Origin: Kitasatospora sp. NBC_01266
GTDB taxonomy: Bacteria; Actinomycetota; Actinomycetes; Streptomycetales; Streptomycetaceae
Length of the DNA: 64,000 nucleotides
Direction: 5' to 3'
Assembly (NCBI RefSeq): GCF_036242395.1
Contig: NZ_CP108458.1
Coordinates: forward strand, 4,712,001-4,776,000
Positions within the stretch are counted from its first letter, which is position 1, and the number at the start of each line of letters is the position of its first letter. The notes under the pieces were generated by a model, which saw only the letters and a list, made by a program, of their open reading frames with translations, searched no databases and was not told where the DNA came from. Below are positions 1 to 6,619 of this stretch, in pieces. The position numbers were made by a program, and so were the translations under genes.

Positions 1-1
1 G

Positions 2-79
2 TCCGGGCCCGGGGCGATGATGGGGCACGGCAGCGACCGGCACACGTATGTGTACACCTTCGAGAAGGAGCCGCCATGA
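2..79 (+). CDS. 3' end of an unidentified gene (partial)
   Basis: An open frame enters from the left edge and ends in TGA at 77-79, giving a C-terminal tail of 25 residues that ends TYVYTFEKEPP. Its stop overlaps the start codon of the next gene as ATGA, the usual sign of translational coupling, so the two probably share an mRNA. The tail is too short to identify a family; it is not obviously hydrophobic or repetitive. Confidence 0.5.
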   Translation, partial: SGPGAMMGHGSDRHTYVYTFEKEPP

Positions 80-393
80 CCGCGAGCACCGAACCGTCCC
101 CGGGCCTCCGGCCGGGAGGGACCTCCACAGCCGTGGTGACCGGAACCATCCGCTACTGGGCCGCCGCCAAGGCCGAGGCGGGCATCGCGGAGGAGCCGTA
201 CCGGGCGGCCAGCCTGGCCCAGGCGCTGGAGCAGGCCAAGGAGCGGCACGCCGACCGCCCGAGGTTTGTCCGCCTGCTGGACATCTGCTCCTACCTGGTG
301 GACAGCGAGCCGGTCGGCGGCCGGGACCGCACCCAGGTGTCGCTGACCGAGGGCGGCGCCATCGAGGTGCTGCCGCCCTTCGCGGGGGGCTGA
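76..393 (+). CDS. MoaD/ThiS-family sulfur carrier protein
   Basis: 105-residue ubiquitin-fold protein that ends in the diglycine of the MoaD/ThiS family (last residues PPFAGG). In this family the C-terminal Gly is adenylated by an E1-like enzyme and converted to a thiocarboxylate that donates sulfur, as in molybdopterin, thiamine or cysteine synthesis. The core after about residue 20 (VTGTIRYWAAAKAEAG) matches the beta-grasp start, and the first 20 residues are a Pro/Gly-rich extension. The ATG overlaps the upstream stop (ATGA) and has GAAGGAG before it at about 63-69. Which pathway it serves cannot be told, because no E1 partner is visible in the window. It lies near a sulfurtransferase locus, which fits a sulfur-transfer role. 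Confidence 0.8.
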   Translation: MTASTEPSPGLRPGGTSTAVVTGTIRYWAAAKAEAGIAEEPYRAASLAQALEQAKERHADRPRFVRLLDICSYLVDSEPVGGRDRTQVSLTEGGAIEVLPPFAGG

Positions 394-521
394 CCGACCC
401 GCGCGCCGGCGCCGGCAATCCCGACCCCGGTGCGCCGACCCCGGACTCCCGTTCGGAACCATGGTCAGTGGCGGATCGTCGTTACGGCGATAGGACGAGC
501 GAGCACGGGGAGAGAGTTCGA

Positions 522-1214
522 ATGCGGACCTGGATCAAAGCGGCCATCGCCGTCCTGGTGCTGGCCGGGCTGCTGGTCGGCGCCGACCGGATCGCGGTGG
601 TGGTCGCGCAGGGCCAGGCGGCGGACAAGCTGGCGGGCCGGCAGGGGATCACCGGCAAGCCCTCGGTCTCGATCGGCGACTTCCCCTTCCTGACCGACCT
701 GATCAGCCGGAAGGTCGGCAGCGTCCGCCTCTCGGGCGTCGGGGTGCAGCTGAACGGTGGCGGCAGCACCTTCCAACTGGACGACTTCTCGGCCGATCTG
801 AAGGGCGTTCAGGTCTCCAGCGACTACAAGTCGGCGACCGTCGACTCGGGTACCGGCACCGGGCTGGTCAGCTACCAGGAGGTACACAGCCTGCTCGGCC
901 TGGACCCGAGCATCGCGCTCGGCTACGGCGGCCCCGGCCTGGTGAAGGTCACCGGGGTGCTCTTCGGGCAGAAGCTCAGCACCACCGTGAAGCTGCGCAC
1001 CGACGGTGACACGGTCGGCGTGGACAGCGTCGGCGCACTGCCCGGACTGGGCGCGCTGCCGGGCGTCGGCCAGCTGGTCAACTCGCAGCTCGGCTCGCGG
1101 AACTTCACCCTCCAGGGCAGCATGCCGGTCGGTCTGCGGCTGCAGCAGGTCGTCCCGCAGTCCGGCGGGCTGGACCTCACCTTCCAGGGCAGCCACGTTC
1201 AGCTGATCGACTGA
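522..1214 (+). CDS. LmeA-like DUF2993 family protein
   Basis: 230 residues with an N-terminal signal anchor (residues 5-30, AAIAVLVLAGLLVGADRIAVVV) followed by a soluble domain rich in alternating beta segments. DUF2993 proteins are exported lipid-binding-type proteins; the mycobacterial member LmeA is a periplasmic protein needed for lipomannan maturation. The start ATG at 522 follows GGGGAGAG; the same frame is open well upstream, but that stretch overlaps moaD out of frame and lacks a signal sequence. The family call rests on the overall pattern (signal anchor, a GDFPFLTDL motif near residue 50, QLDDFSADLKGVQV), so substrate and function remain unassigned in this organism. Confidence 0.75.
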   Translation: MRTWIKAAIAVLVLAGLLVGADRIAVVVAQGQAADKLAGRQGITGKPSVSIGDFPFLTDLISRKVGSVRLSGVGVQLNGGGSTFQLDDFSADLKGVQVSSDYKSATVDSGTGTGLVSYQEVHSLLGLDPSIALGYGGPGLVKVTGVLFGQKLSTTVKLRTDGDTVGVDSVGALPGLGALPGVGQLVNSQLGSRNFTLQGSMPVGLRLQQVVPQSGGLDLTFQGSHVQLID

Positions 1215-1238
1215 GCAGGCGGGCAGGCGGGCAGGCGG
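1215..1238 (+). repeat. 8-bp tandem repeat, three copies of GCAGGCGG
   Basis: Three perfect copies of GCAGGCGG begin on the base after the stop codon of the LmeA-like gene. Two other 8-bp tandem arrays in this window (33311-33379 and 43759-43806) also begin at or just after a plus-strand stop codon. Confidence 0.9.
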
Positions 1239-1255
1239 CCGGGGAAGGCCGAAAT

Positions 1256-1274
1256 CCCACTATTCGAGCATATT
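1256..1274 (+). repeat. 19-bp repeat, copy 1 of 2, in the sulfurtransferase leader region
   Basis: CCCACTATTCGAGCATATT matches the copy at 1541-1559 at 16 of 19 positions. It is unusually AT-rich for this genome and lies upstream of the leader-peptide promoter, so a regulator binding site is possible. Confidence 0.6.
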
Positions 1275-1296
1275 GGTCTCGCCATTCGATACGCTG

Positions 1297-1326
1297 GTGA
1301 CAGGGGCGGCCCTGGCTCCCTAGCAT
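1297..1326 (+). promoter_or_regulatory. Predicted promoter of the leader peptide and sulfurtransferase
   Basis: GTGACA at 1297-1302 and TAGCAT at 1321-1326, separated by 18 bp, resemble -35 and -10 boxes. The -10 box ends 7 nt before the ATG at 1334, so transcription would start at or next to the start codon, giving a leaderless mRNA. Confidence 0.55.
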
Positions 1327-1333
1327 CGTCCTC

Positions 1334-1414
1334 ATGAAGCGACAGGCGGACCTCACGAAGCGGCGGGCGGTAGACCTCTGCCGCGTGTCTGCCTGCCTGT
1401 GTCGCAAGCGCTGA
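1334..1414 (+). CDS. Putative cysteine-containing leader peptide
   Basis: 26-codon ORF, basic at the N terminus (MKRQADLTKRR) with three Cys at positions 16, 21 and 23 and ending CLCRKR. Small peptides of this kind occur upstream of sulfur-metabolism genes in actinobacteria. Cys-rich leaderless ORFs in mycobacteria act as cysteine-responsive attenuators of downstream genes. This one lies 228 bp before a rhodanese gene and appears to be read from a leaderless transcript. No canonical intrinsic terminator is obvious between 1414 and 1642, so the mechanism (Rho, translation coupling or none) is open. The Cys codons are TGC, TGC and TGT. Confidence 0.7.
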   Translation: MKRQADLTKRRAVDLCRVSACLCRKR

Positions 1415-1540
1415 CCGGCGGCAGAGTCCGGCAGAATCGACTCGCCGCCACGCCCGCACCCCCGGCCTGACCAGGCACTCTCGCCTGCGGCCGCATTCTC
1501 TCCCGCAGTCTGCCCGGCGGCCTCGGTCATCCCGCCCCGT

Positions 1541-1559
1541 CCCACTATCCGGACATATT
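1541..1559 (+). repeat. 19-bp repeat, copy 2 of 2
   Basis: CCCACTATCCGGACATATT is the second copy of the 1256-1274 motif (16/19 identical, same orientation), about 80 bp before the sulfurtransferase start. The two copies bracket the leader peptide. Confidence 0.6.
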
Positions 1560-1641
1560 TTCGGACAAGTGGCTCGGAGAGCCGGACCGCAGCCGCCCAG
1601 GCCTCTCACTTCCGCCAACCGCCCCCGGATGGAGACAGAAA

Positions 1642-2481
1642 ATGAGCCGCAGCGACGTCCTGGTCGACGCCGACTGGGTCCAGGCCCACCTGGACGACGA
1701 GAAGGTCGTGCTCGTCGAGGTGGACGAGGACACCTCCGCGTACGACAAGAACCACATCAAGAACGCCGTCCGGATCGACTGGAAGAAGGACCTCCAGGAC
1801 CCGGTCCGCCGCGACTTCGTCGACCAGGCCGGCTTCGAGGCGCTGCTCAGCGCCAAGGGCATCGCCAACGACGACACCGTCGTCCTCTACGGCGGCAACA
1901 ACAACTGGTTCGCCTCCTACGCGTTCTGGTACTTCAAGCTCTACGGCCACGGCGACGTCCGCCTGCTGGACGGCGGTCGCAAGAAGTGGGAGCTGGACTC
2001 CCGCGACCTGGTCGACGGCTCCGAGGTCCCCAGCCGCCCGGCCACCGACTACCGCGCCCAGGCCCAGAACACCGCGATCCGCGCCTTCCGCGACGACGTG
2101 GTCGCCGCGATCGGCAGCAAGAACCTGGTCGACGTGCGCTCGCCCGACGAGTTCTCCGGCCGCCTGCTCGCCCCGGCCCACCTGCCGCAGGAGCAGTCGC
2201 AGCGCCCCGGCCACGTGCCGAGCGCCCGCAACATCCCGTGGTCGAAGAACGCCAACGACGACGGCACCTTCAAGTCGGACGACGAGCTGCGCGCGCTCTA
2301 CGTGCAGGAGGGCGTGGACCTGTCCCAGGACACCATCGCCTACTGCCGGATCGGCGAGCGCTCCGCGCTCACCTGGTTCGTGCTGCACGAGCTGCTCGGT
2401 CAGGCGAGCGTCCGGAACTACGACGGTTCGTGGACCGAGTACGGCAGCCTGGTCGGCGTGCCGATCGAAATCGGCGCCTGA
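1642..2481 (+). CDS. sseA: Thiosulfate/mercaptopyruvate sulfurtransferase (two-domain rhodanese)
   Basis: 279 residues with two rhodanese domains in the usual arrangement: an inactive N-terminal domain (about 1-130, LYGGNNNWFASYAFWYFKLYGH) and a catalytic C-terminal domain with the persulfide-carrying Cys235 in the loop CRIGERS. The enzyme transfers sulfane sulfur from thiosulfate or 3-mercaptopyruvate to an acceptor such as cyanide or a thiol. Length and motifs match the actinobacterial CysA2/SseA type. The ATG follows GGAGACAG. The SseC-like gene starts 40 bp downstream and probably shares its mRNA, and a Cys-containing leader peptide upstream suggests control by sulfur supply. The physiological donor is not known from sequence. 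Confidence 0.92.
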   Translation: MSRSDVLVDADWVQAHLDDEKVVLVEVDEDTSAYDKNHIKNAVRIDWKKDLQDPVRRDFVDQAGFEALLSAKGIANDDTVVLYGGNNNWFASYAFWYFKLYGHGDVRLLDGGRKKWELDSRDLVDGSEVPSRPATDYRAQAQNTAIRAFRDDVVAAIGSKNLVDVRSPDEFSGRLLAPAHLPQEQSQRPGHVPSARNIPWSKNANDDGTFKSDDELRALYVQEGVDLSQDTIAYCRIGERSALTWFVLHELLGQASVRNYDGSWTEYGSLVGVPIEIGA

Positions 2482-2520
2482 GCGCACCGCGCCGTACCGA
2501 GAAGCAAGGAGACCTGAGAC

Positions 2521-2811
2521 ATGTGTGGTGCGAAGGCCGGCGGCCCGGACCTGGCAGGAGTTGACGTGGCGAACGAGACGATCATCCAGGGTTCGGTGAC
2601 CCGCGACGGTGAGCCGGTCAACGGCTACGTGCGGCTGCTGGACGCGGGCGGCGAGTTCACCGCCGAGGTGCCCACCTCGGCCACCGGGCAGTTCCGCTTC
2701 TTCGCGGCCCCCGGCAGCTGGACCGTGCGCGCGCTGGTGCCGGGCGCGACCGTGGACCGCAAGGTGGTCGCCTCCCAGGGCGCGCTGACCGAGGTCCCGA
2801 TCGCGGTCTGA
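2521..2811 (+). CDS. DUF1416 (SseC-like) protein
   Basis: 96-residue DUF1416 protein, the family that includes mycobacterial SseC, always encoded next to a CysA/SseA-type sulfurtransferase as here. The N terminus MCGAKAGGPDL carries a conserved Cys at position 2 that could be functional in sulfur transfer, and the rest reads as a small beta-sandwich (IIQGSVTRDGEPVNGYVRLLD). An AAGGAG ribosome site precedes the ATG. A strong hairpin terminator follows directly. The biochemical role is unknown; partnership with the rhodanese is inferred from adjacency. Confidence 0.85.
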   Translation: MCGAKAGGPDLAGVDVANETIIQGSVTRDGEPVNGYVRLLDAGGEFTAEVPTSATGQFRFFAAPGSWTVRALVPGATVDRKVVASQGALTEVPIAV

Positions 2812-2827
2812 CCCCGTTCGGGAAATG

Positions 2828-2866
2828 AAGCGCTGAGCCCCTGCCTTCGGCGGGGGCTCAGCGCTT
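2828..2866 (+). terminator. Rho-independent-type hairpin after the sulfurtransferase operon
   Basis: 18-bp stem (AAGCGCTGAGCCCCTGCC pairing with 2849-2866, one G-T wobble) around a 3-nt TTC loop, without a long U tract. It ends the sulfurtransferase/DUF1416 operon; the ribosome site of the next gene starts only 5 nt later, so it could also modulate read-through into that gene. Confidence 0.8.
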
Positions 2867-2877
2867 TACTGGGAGGT

Positions 2878-3150
2878 GTGCAGCAGCGGCGCCGGCATGT
2901 CTACTACTTCACCGCGATGGGCATCTGTCTCGGGCTCTTCGTGCTGGCCTGGGGCGTCGTGCGGTTCTTCTCCCTCGGTGCGGCGATCGGCATGTGCCTG
3001 GTGGCGATGGTGATCCCGCCGCTGGCCGCGATCTTCGCCAACCGGCGCGACCCGGAGGACGACTGGTGGCGCGACCCGCGCTGGGACGACCCCAAGTGGG
3101 AGGACCCGGGGCACGACCGCGACAAGCCGGACCACGAGTCCAAGCCGTAG
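2878..3150 (+). CDS. DUF3099 family small membrane protein
   Basis: 90 residues with two transmembrane helices (about 10-32 and 34-52, separated by FFSLG) and a highly charged tail rich in Asp, Trp and Pro (DDWWRDPRWDDPKWEDPGHD). This matches the DUF3099 family of actinobacterial membrane proteins of unknown function. The start is a GTG only one base after GGGAGG; an in-frame ATG at residue 14 would remove part of helix 1, so GTG is preferred. It lies immediately after a strong terminator hairpin and convergent to the DsrE gene. Confidence 0.75.
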   Translation: MQQRRRHVYYFTAMGICLGLFVLAWGVVRFFSLGAAIGMCLVAMVIPPLAAIFANRRDPEDDWWRDPRWDDPKWEDPGHDRDKPDHESKP

Positions 3151-3180
3151 CCCCGACCGGCACTGGCCCGACCGGTGCGG

Positions 3181-3543
3181 CTAGTAGACCAGCGCCTGGA
3201 CGCCGTCGGCCATGATCTCGCTGACGAAGACCTGGGCGCCCGCGATCCGGACACCCTCGATGGTGTCCGCCTGCTCGATGTCGCGCCGCACCGCGCACTG
3301 GGTGCAGAGCGTGACCGTGCCGGCCGCCAGGATCGACTCCAGCAGGTCCGGCAGCGGGGCGGCGTGCGGCAGCTCGAACTCCGCCGCCCGCCCGGGCAGC
3401 GCGAACCAGGACGACTCCCCGGTCAGCCAGAGCGAGACCTCGACCCCGCTGGCGACCGCGACGGCGGCCACGGTGAAGGCCTGCGAGCAGCGCTCGGGCG
3501 CGTCCGCTCCGGCGGTGACCTTGATGACCAGCTTCTTCGACAC
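3181..3543 (-). CDS. DsrE family protein
   Basis: 120-residue DsrE/F-like fold protein (KKLVIKVTAGADAPERCSQAFTVAA). DsrE-family proteins are small alpha/beta proteins often linked to sulfur relay. Candidate thiols are the Cys pair in TLCTQC near residue 80 and the Cys near residue 19. The start is a GTG with TAAGCT ending six bases upstream, consistent with a leaderless transcript. It is divergent from the 35-residue membrane protein and lies next to the sulfurtransferase locus, but a direct role in sulfur relay is only inferred. Confidence 0.8.
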   Translation of the reverse strand: MSKKLVIKVTAGADAPERCSQAFTVAAVAVASGVEVSLWLTGESSWFALPGRAAEFELPHAAPLPDLLESILAAGTVTLCTQCAVRRDIEQADTIEGVRIAGAQVFVSEIMADGVQALVY

Positions 3544-3658
3544 GCCGTCAGCTTAGACCGACCGGCAAATGGTGGGCCTCACCGCGAACCGCCTGGTAGG
3601 GCCGGATAGACTCGCGCCGTCATCGTCCGTCCGCCGACACCGCACCGGGAGCCCCACC

Positions 3659-3766
3659 GTGAGTGGTCTTGAACTCTTCTTCGACATTCTGCTGGGCGTC
3701 GTGGCCGTTGTGATCGCCTGGTTCGCCATCTTCTCCGTGATGAAGCTGTACCAGGGCCAGCGCTGA
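3659..3766 (+). CDS. 35-residue single-helix membrane protein
   Basis: Very small ORF starting with GTG after CCGGGAG. The product is essentially one transmembrane helix (residues 6-28, LFFDILLGVVAVVIAWFAIFSVM) with a short polar tail ending LYQGQR. A TAGACT -10-like box lies at 3607-3612. Small proteins of this shape occur beside the nitrobindin-like/nur genes in related genomes as I remember them; the function is unknown. The frame is open further upstream, but only the last 35 codons carry a start with a ribosome site. Confidence 0.65.
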   Translation: MSGLELFFDILLGVVAVVIAWFAIFSVMKLYQGQR

Positions 3767-3818
3767 TCCCTCCCGTTACCGTAGAGGTAGCCCACCGCCC
3801 ACGACTGCGACCAGGACC

Positions 3819-4403
3819 ATGATCGAGATCCCCTCTGACCTCCACAAGGACGTCGTTTCGCTGGCCTTCCTCCTCGGCACCTGGGAAGGAGCGGGCGTCT
3901 ACGACTTCCCCGGCCAGGAGAAGTGCAACTTCGGCCAGGAGGTCGTCTTCCGGCACGACGGCCGCCCGTTCCTGGAGTTCCGCTCCCGCAGCTGGGTGCT
4001 GGACAACGAGGGCGAGAAGGTCCGCCCGCTGGAGACCGAGCACGGCTTCTGGCGGGTCACCAGCAACCAGCACGGCACCAGCGGCGAGCGCGAGGTGGAG
4101 ATCTCCATGGTGCGCGACGACGGCACCGTGGAGATCTGGTACGGCAAGCTGGCCGACGGCAAGCCGCAGATCGACGTGGCCACCGACGCGGTCGCCCGGG
4201 TCGAGGGCTCGGCGCCCTACAGCGGGGGAAAGCGGCTCTACGGCTTCGTCAACGAGGAGCTGCTCTGGGTCGGCGAGAAGGCGGCGCCCGAGGTGCCGCT
4301 GCGCCCGTACATGTCCGCCCAGCTGCGCAAGGTGCTCAGCCCGGCCCAGCTGATCAAGGACATCAACGACCTGCCGGACGACGGGATCGCCTTCTTCCGC
4401 TGA
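3819..4403 (+). CDS. Ferric nitrobindin-like (FABP) protein
   Basis: 194-residue beta-barrel protein with the family signature GxWxGxG at 20-26 (GTWEGAG). Nitrobindins bind ferric heme through a His near the C terminus and isomerise peroxynitrite. In this protein the segment that should contain it reads RPYMSAQLRKV, and the aligned position appears to be Tyr rather than His. Streptomyces members are known as nitrobindin-like proteins lacking the heme ligand, so heme binding should not be assumed. The nur gene starts 34 bp downstream on the same strand, suggesting an operon. Confidence 0.85.
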   Translation: MIEIPSDLHKDVVSLAFLLGTWEGAGVYDFPGQEKCNFGQEVVFRHDGRPFLEFRSRSWVLDNEGEKVRPLETEHGFWRVTSNQHGTSGEREVEISMVRDDGTVEIWYGKLADGKPQIDVATDAVARVEGSAPYSGGKRLYGFVNEELLWVGEKAAPEVPLRPYMSAQLRKVLSPAQLIKDINDLPDDGIAFFR

Positions 4404-4437
4404 GCAGCGGGCGACCGAGGGGCAGAGAGGTGGCACC

Positions 4438-4881
4438 GTGGCGGACATCGGCACCGACTGGAAGACCGATCTGCGCCGGCGCGGCTACCGCCTCACCCCG
4501 CAGCGCCAGCTGGTCCTGGAGGCGGTGGACCGGCTCGACCACGCCACCCCGGACGAGATCCTCGGCCAGGTCCGGCTGACCGCCAGCGGGGTGAACATCT
4601 CCACCGTCTACCGGACGCTGGAGCTGCTGGAGGAGCTGGGCCTGGTCTCGCACGCCCACCTGGGCCACGGTGCGCCGACCTACCACCTGGCCGACCGCCA
4701 CCACCACCTGCACCTGGTCTGCCGGGACTGCGGCAAGGTGCAGGAGACCGACACCGCGATCGCCGCCCCGCTGATCGACAGCCTGCGCGAGCAGCACGGC
4801 TTCGACACCGACCTCAAGCACTTCGCGATCTTCGGCCGCTGCGCCGACTGCACCGCCGGCCTCGGGCAGTCGCAGCCGTAA
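4438..4881 (+). CDS. nur: Nickel-responsive Fur-family repressor Nur
   Basis: 147-residue Fur-family regulator with an N-terminal winged helix (LTPQRQLVLEAV, STVYRTLELLEELG) and a dimerisation domain with two CXXC pairs (Cys95/98, Cys135/138). The metal-site residues match Streptomyces Nur with an offset of two: M-site His35, His88, His90, His92, and the Nur-specific nickel-site His72, His74, His128. In Streptomyces, Nur with Ni represses nickel uptake and the Fe-SOD gene, so it switches between Ni- and Fe-superoxide dismutases. The start is GTG after GAGAGG. It lies directly downstream of the nitrobindin-like gene. Confidence 0.9.
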   Translation: MADIGTDWKTDLRRRGYRLTPQRQLVLEAVDRLDHATPDEILGQVRLTASGVNISTVYRTLELLEELGLVSHAHLGHGAPTYHLADRHHHLHLVCRDCGKVQETDTAIAAPLIDSLREQHGFDTDLKHFAIFGRCADCTAGLGQSQP

Positions 4882-4907
4882 GCGGTACCGGTCGTAAGCT
4901 GGCGGGC

Positions 4908-5873
4908 ATGAAGAGCCCGCTGCTGTCCCTGCCCGGAGCCGTCCCCGCCGAGGGAGCCGACGAGGGCGTCGCGGCCCACTACGGCGACCTCTTCCGCGAG
5001 CAGCGGGAGCTGGCGGCCGGCCGGGCGTTCACCGATCTCTCGCACCGCGGCGTGATCACCGTGACCGGCCCCGACCGGCTCGCCTGGCTGCACCTGCTGC
5101 TCACCCAGCACGTGAGCGAACTGCCGCCGCAGCAGGCCACCGAGGCGCTGATCCTCTCCCCGCACGGGCACGTCGAGCACGCCCTCTACCTGGTCGACGA
5201 CGGCACCACCAGCTGGGCGCACGTCGAGCCGGGCAGCCAGTCGGCGCTGATCGAGTACCTGGAGCGGATGAAGTTCATGTACCGGGTGGAGATCGCGGAC
5301 GCCACACCGGAGTTCGCCGTCGTCCACCTGCCGGCCGGCAACCCCGCCGCCGCCTCGGGCGCCGCCGCGGTGCGCGAACTGCCGTACGGGCGGGACCTCT
5401 TCCTGCCGCGCGCCGAACTCGCCGAGCAGGTGAAGGAGTTCGGCAGCCCCGCCGGGATCTGGGGCTACGAGGCACTGCGGATCGAGGCGCACCGCCCGCG
5501 GCTCGGCTTCGAGACCGACCACCGCACCATCCCGCACGAGGTGGACTGGCTGGGCACCGCCGTGCACCTGAACAAGGGCTGCTACCGCGGCCAGGAGACG
5601 GTGGCCCGGGTGCACAACCTGGGCAAGCCGCCGCGCCGCCTGGTCTTCCTGCACCTGGACGGCACCGAGGAGGTGCTGCCCGCGCACGGCGCCGAGGTGC
5701 GACTGGCCGCCGAGCCTGGGGGAGGCCGGGCGCTGGGCTTCGTCACCTCGGCGGCCCGCCACTACGAGCTCGGCCCGATCGCACTCGCGCTGGTGAAGCG
5801 CAACGTCCCGGTGGACGCCGAGCTGCGGGCCGGCGGGGTGCCGGCCACCCAGGAGGTCGTGGTCGCCCCGTAG
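4908..5873 (+). CDS. ygfZ: YgfZ-type folate-binding iron-sulfur repair protein
   Basis: 321-residue GcvT-like protein carrying the YgfZ signature KGCYRGQE at residues 223-230 with the conserved Cys225. YgfZ proteins bind tetrahydrofolate and support assembly or repair of some Fe-S enzymes, for example MiaB. The N-terminal part (FTDLSHRGVITVTGPDRLAWLHLL) matches the folate-binding aminomethyltransferase fold. A TAAGCT box ends 7 nt before the ATG, so the transcript is probably leaderless and separate from nur, whose stop is only 26 bp upstream. The gene is convergent with dtd. Confidence 0.9.
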   Translation: MKSPLLSLPGAVPAEGADEGVAAHYGDLFREQRELAAGRAFTDLSHRGVITVTGPDRLAWLHLLLTQHVSELPPQQATEALILSPHGHVEHALYLVDDGTTSWAHVEPGSQSALIEYLERMKFMYRVEIADATPEFAVVHLPAGNPAAASGAAAVRELPYGRDLFLPRAELAEQVKEFGSPAGIWGYEALRIEAHRPRLGFETDHRTIPHEVDWLGTAVHLNKGCYRGQETVARVHNLGKPPRRLVFLHLDGTEEVLPAHGAEVRLAAEPGGGRALGFVTSAARHYELGPIALALVKRNVPVDAELRAGGVPATQEVVVAP

Positions 5874-5885
5874 CGGCCCCGGCCC

Positions 5886-6320
5886 TCAGACCTCCAGCAG
5901 TACGGTGAACGGCCCGTCGTTCACCAGCGAGACCTTCATGTCCGCCCCGAACCGGCCGGTCTCCACCTTGGCGCCCAGCGCCCGCAGCCGCTCGACCAGC
6001 TCGGCCACCAGCGGCTCGGCGACCGGCCCGGGCGCGGCGGCGGTCCAGCTGGGCCGGCGGCCCTTGCGGGCGTCGCCGTAGAGCGTGAACTGGCTGATCA
6101 CCAGCAGCGGGGCGTCGAGGTCCGAGCAGGACAGTTCGGTGCTCTCGCCGTTGAAGATCCGCAGCCCCCACAGCTTGCGGGCCAGCTCGGCGGCCTGGGC
6201 CGCGGTGTCCTGGTGCGTCACTCCGACCAGGACGCAGAGCCCCGGACCGCTGATCGCGCCGACCTGTTCCCCGGCCACCGTCACGGCGGCCTCGCTCACC
6301 CGCTGCACCACTGCTCGCAT
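5886..6320 (-). CDS. dtd: D-aminoacyl-tRNA deacylase
   Basis: 144 residues (147 if the in-frame ATG at 6327-6329 is used) matching DTD throughout: MRAVVQRV at the N terminus, the SQFTLYGD motif near residue 80 and NDGPFTVLLE near the C terminus, with a Gly-Pro dipeptide (SGPGLCVLVG) in the chirality-checking loop region. The enzyme hydrolyses D-amino acids mischarged on tRNA, and Gly from tRNA-Ala. The shorter start is chosen because the family begins exactly at MRAVVQRV; neither start has a clear ribosome site. It faces ygfZ, with 12 bp between stops. Confidence 0.92.
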   Translation of the reverse strand: MRAVVQRVSEAAVTVAGEQVGAISGPGLCVLVGVTHQDTAAQAAELARKLWGLRIFNGESTELSCSDLDAPLLVISQFTLYGDARKGRRPSWTAAAPGPVAEPLVAELVERLRALGAKVETGRFGADMKVSLVNDGPFTVLLEV

Positions 6321-6619
6321 GCGGGCCATTGTGCCTGCCGGCGCCGTGGCGGCCGACAGGTCATATCAGCCAGGTCCGTTCGCCAGGCCGCCGTTCGGGT
6401 GCATCTGCGCCTCAGCGGTCCGCGCGGGGTGGCACGATTCCGGAGTCGGCCGTACCGCCCACCGCGGACGGCCGTTCGCACCGCTCGTACACCCGTGCCG
6501 AGCGCGCTCGCCCGAGTGGGTGGCAGCGGCGGCGGTGGGGAACCCGCCCGGGGCGCCGGAGCGTGCAACCGGGCAGGGGCGACAAGGGCGGGATCTATCC
6601 GAGGGCAGGTGGTTGGTCG

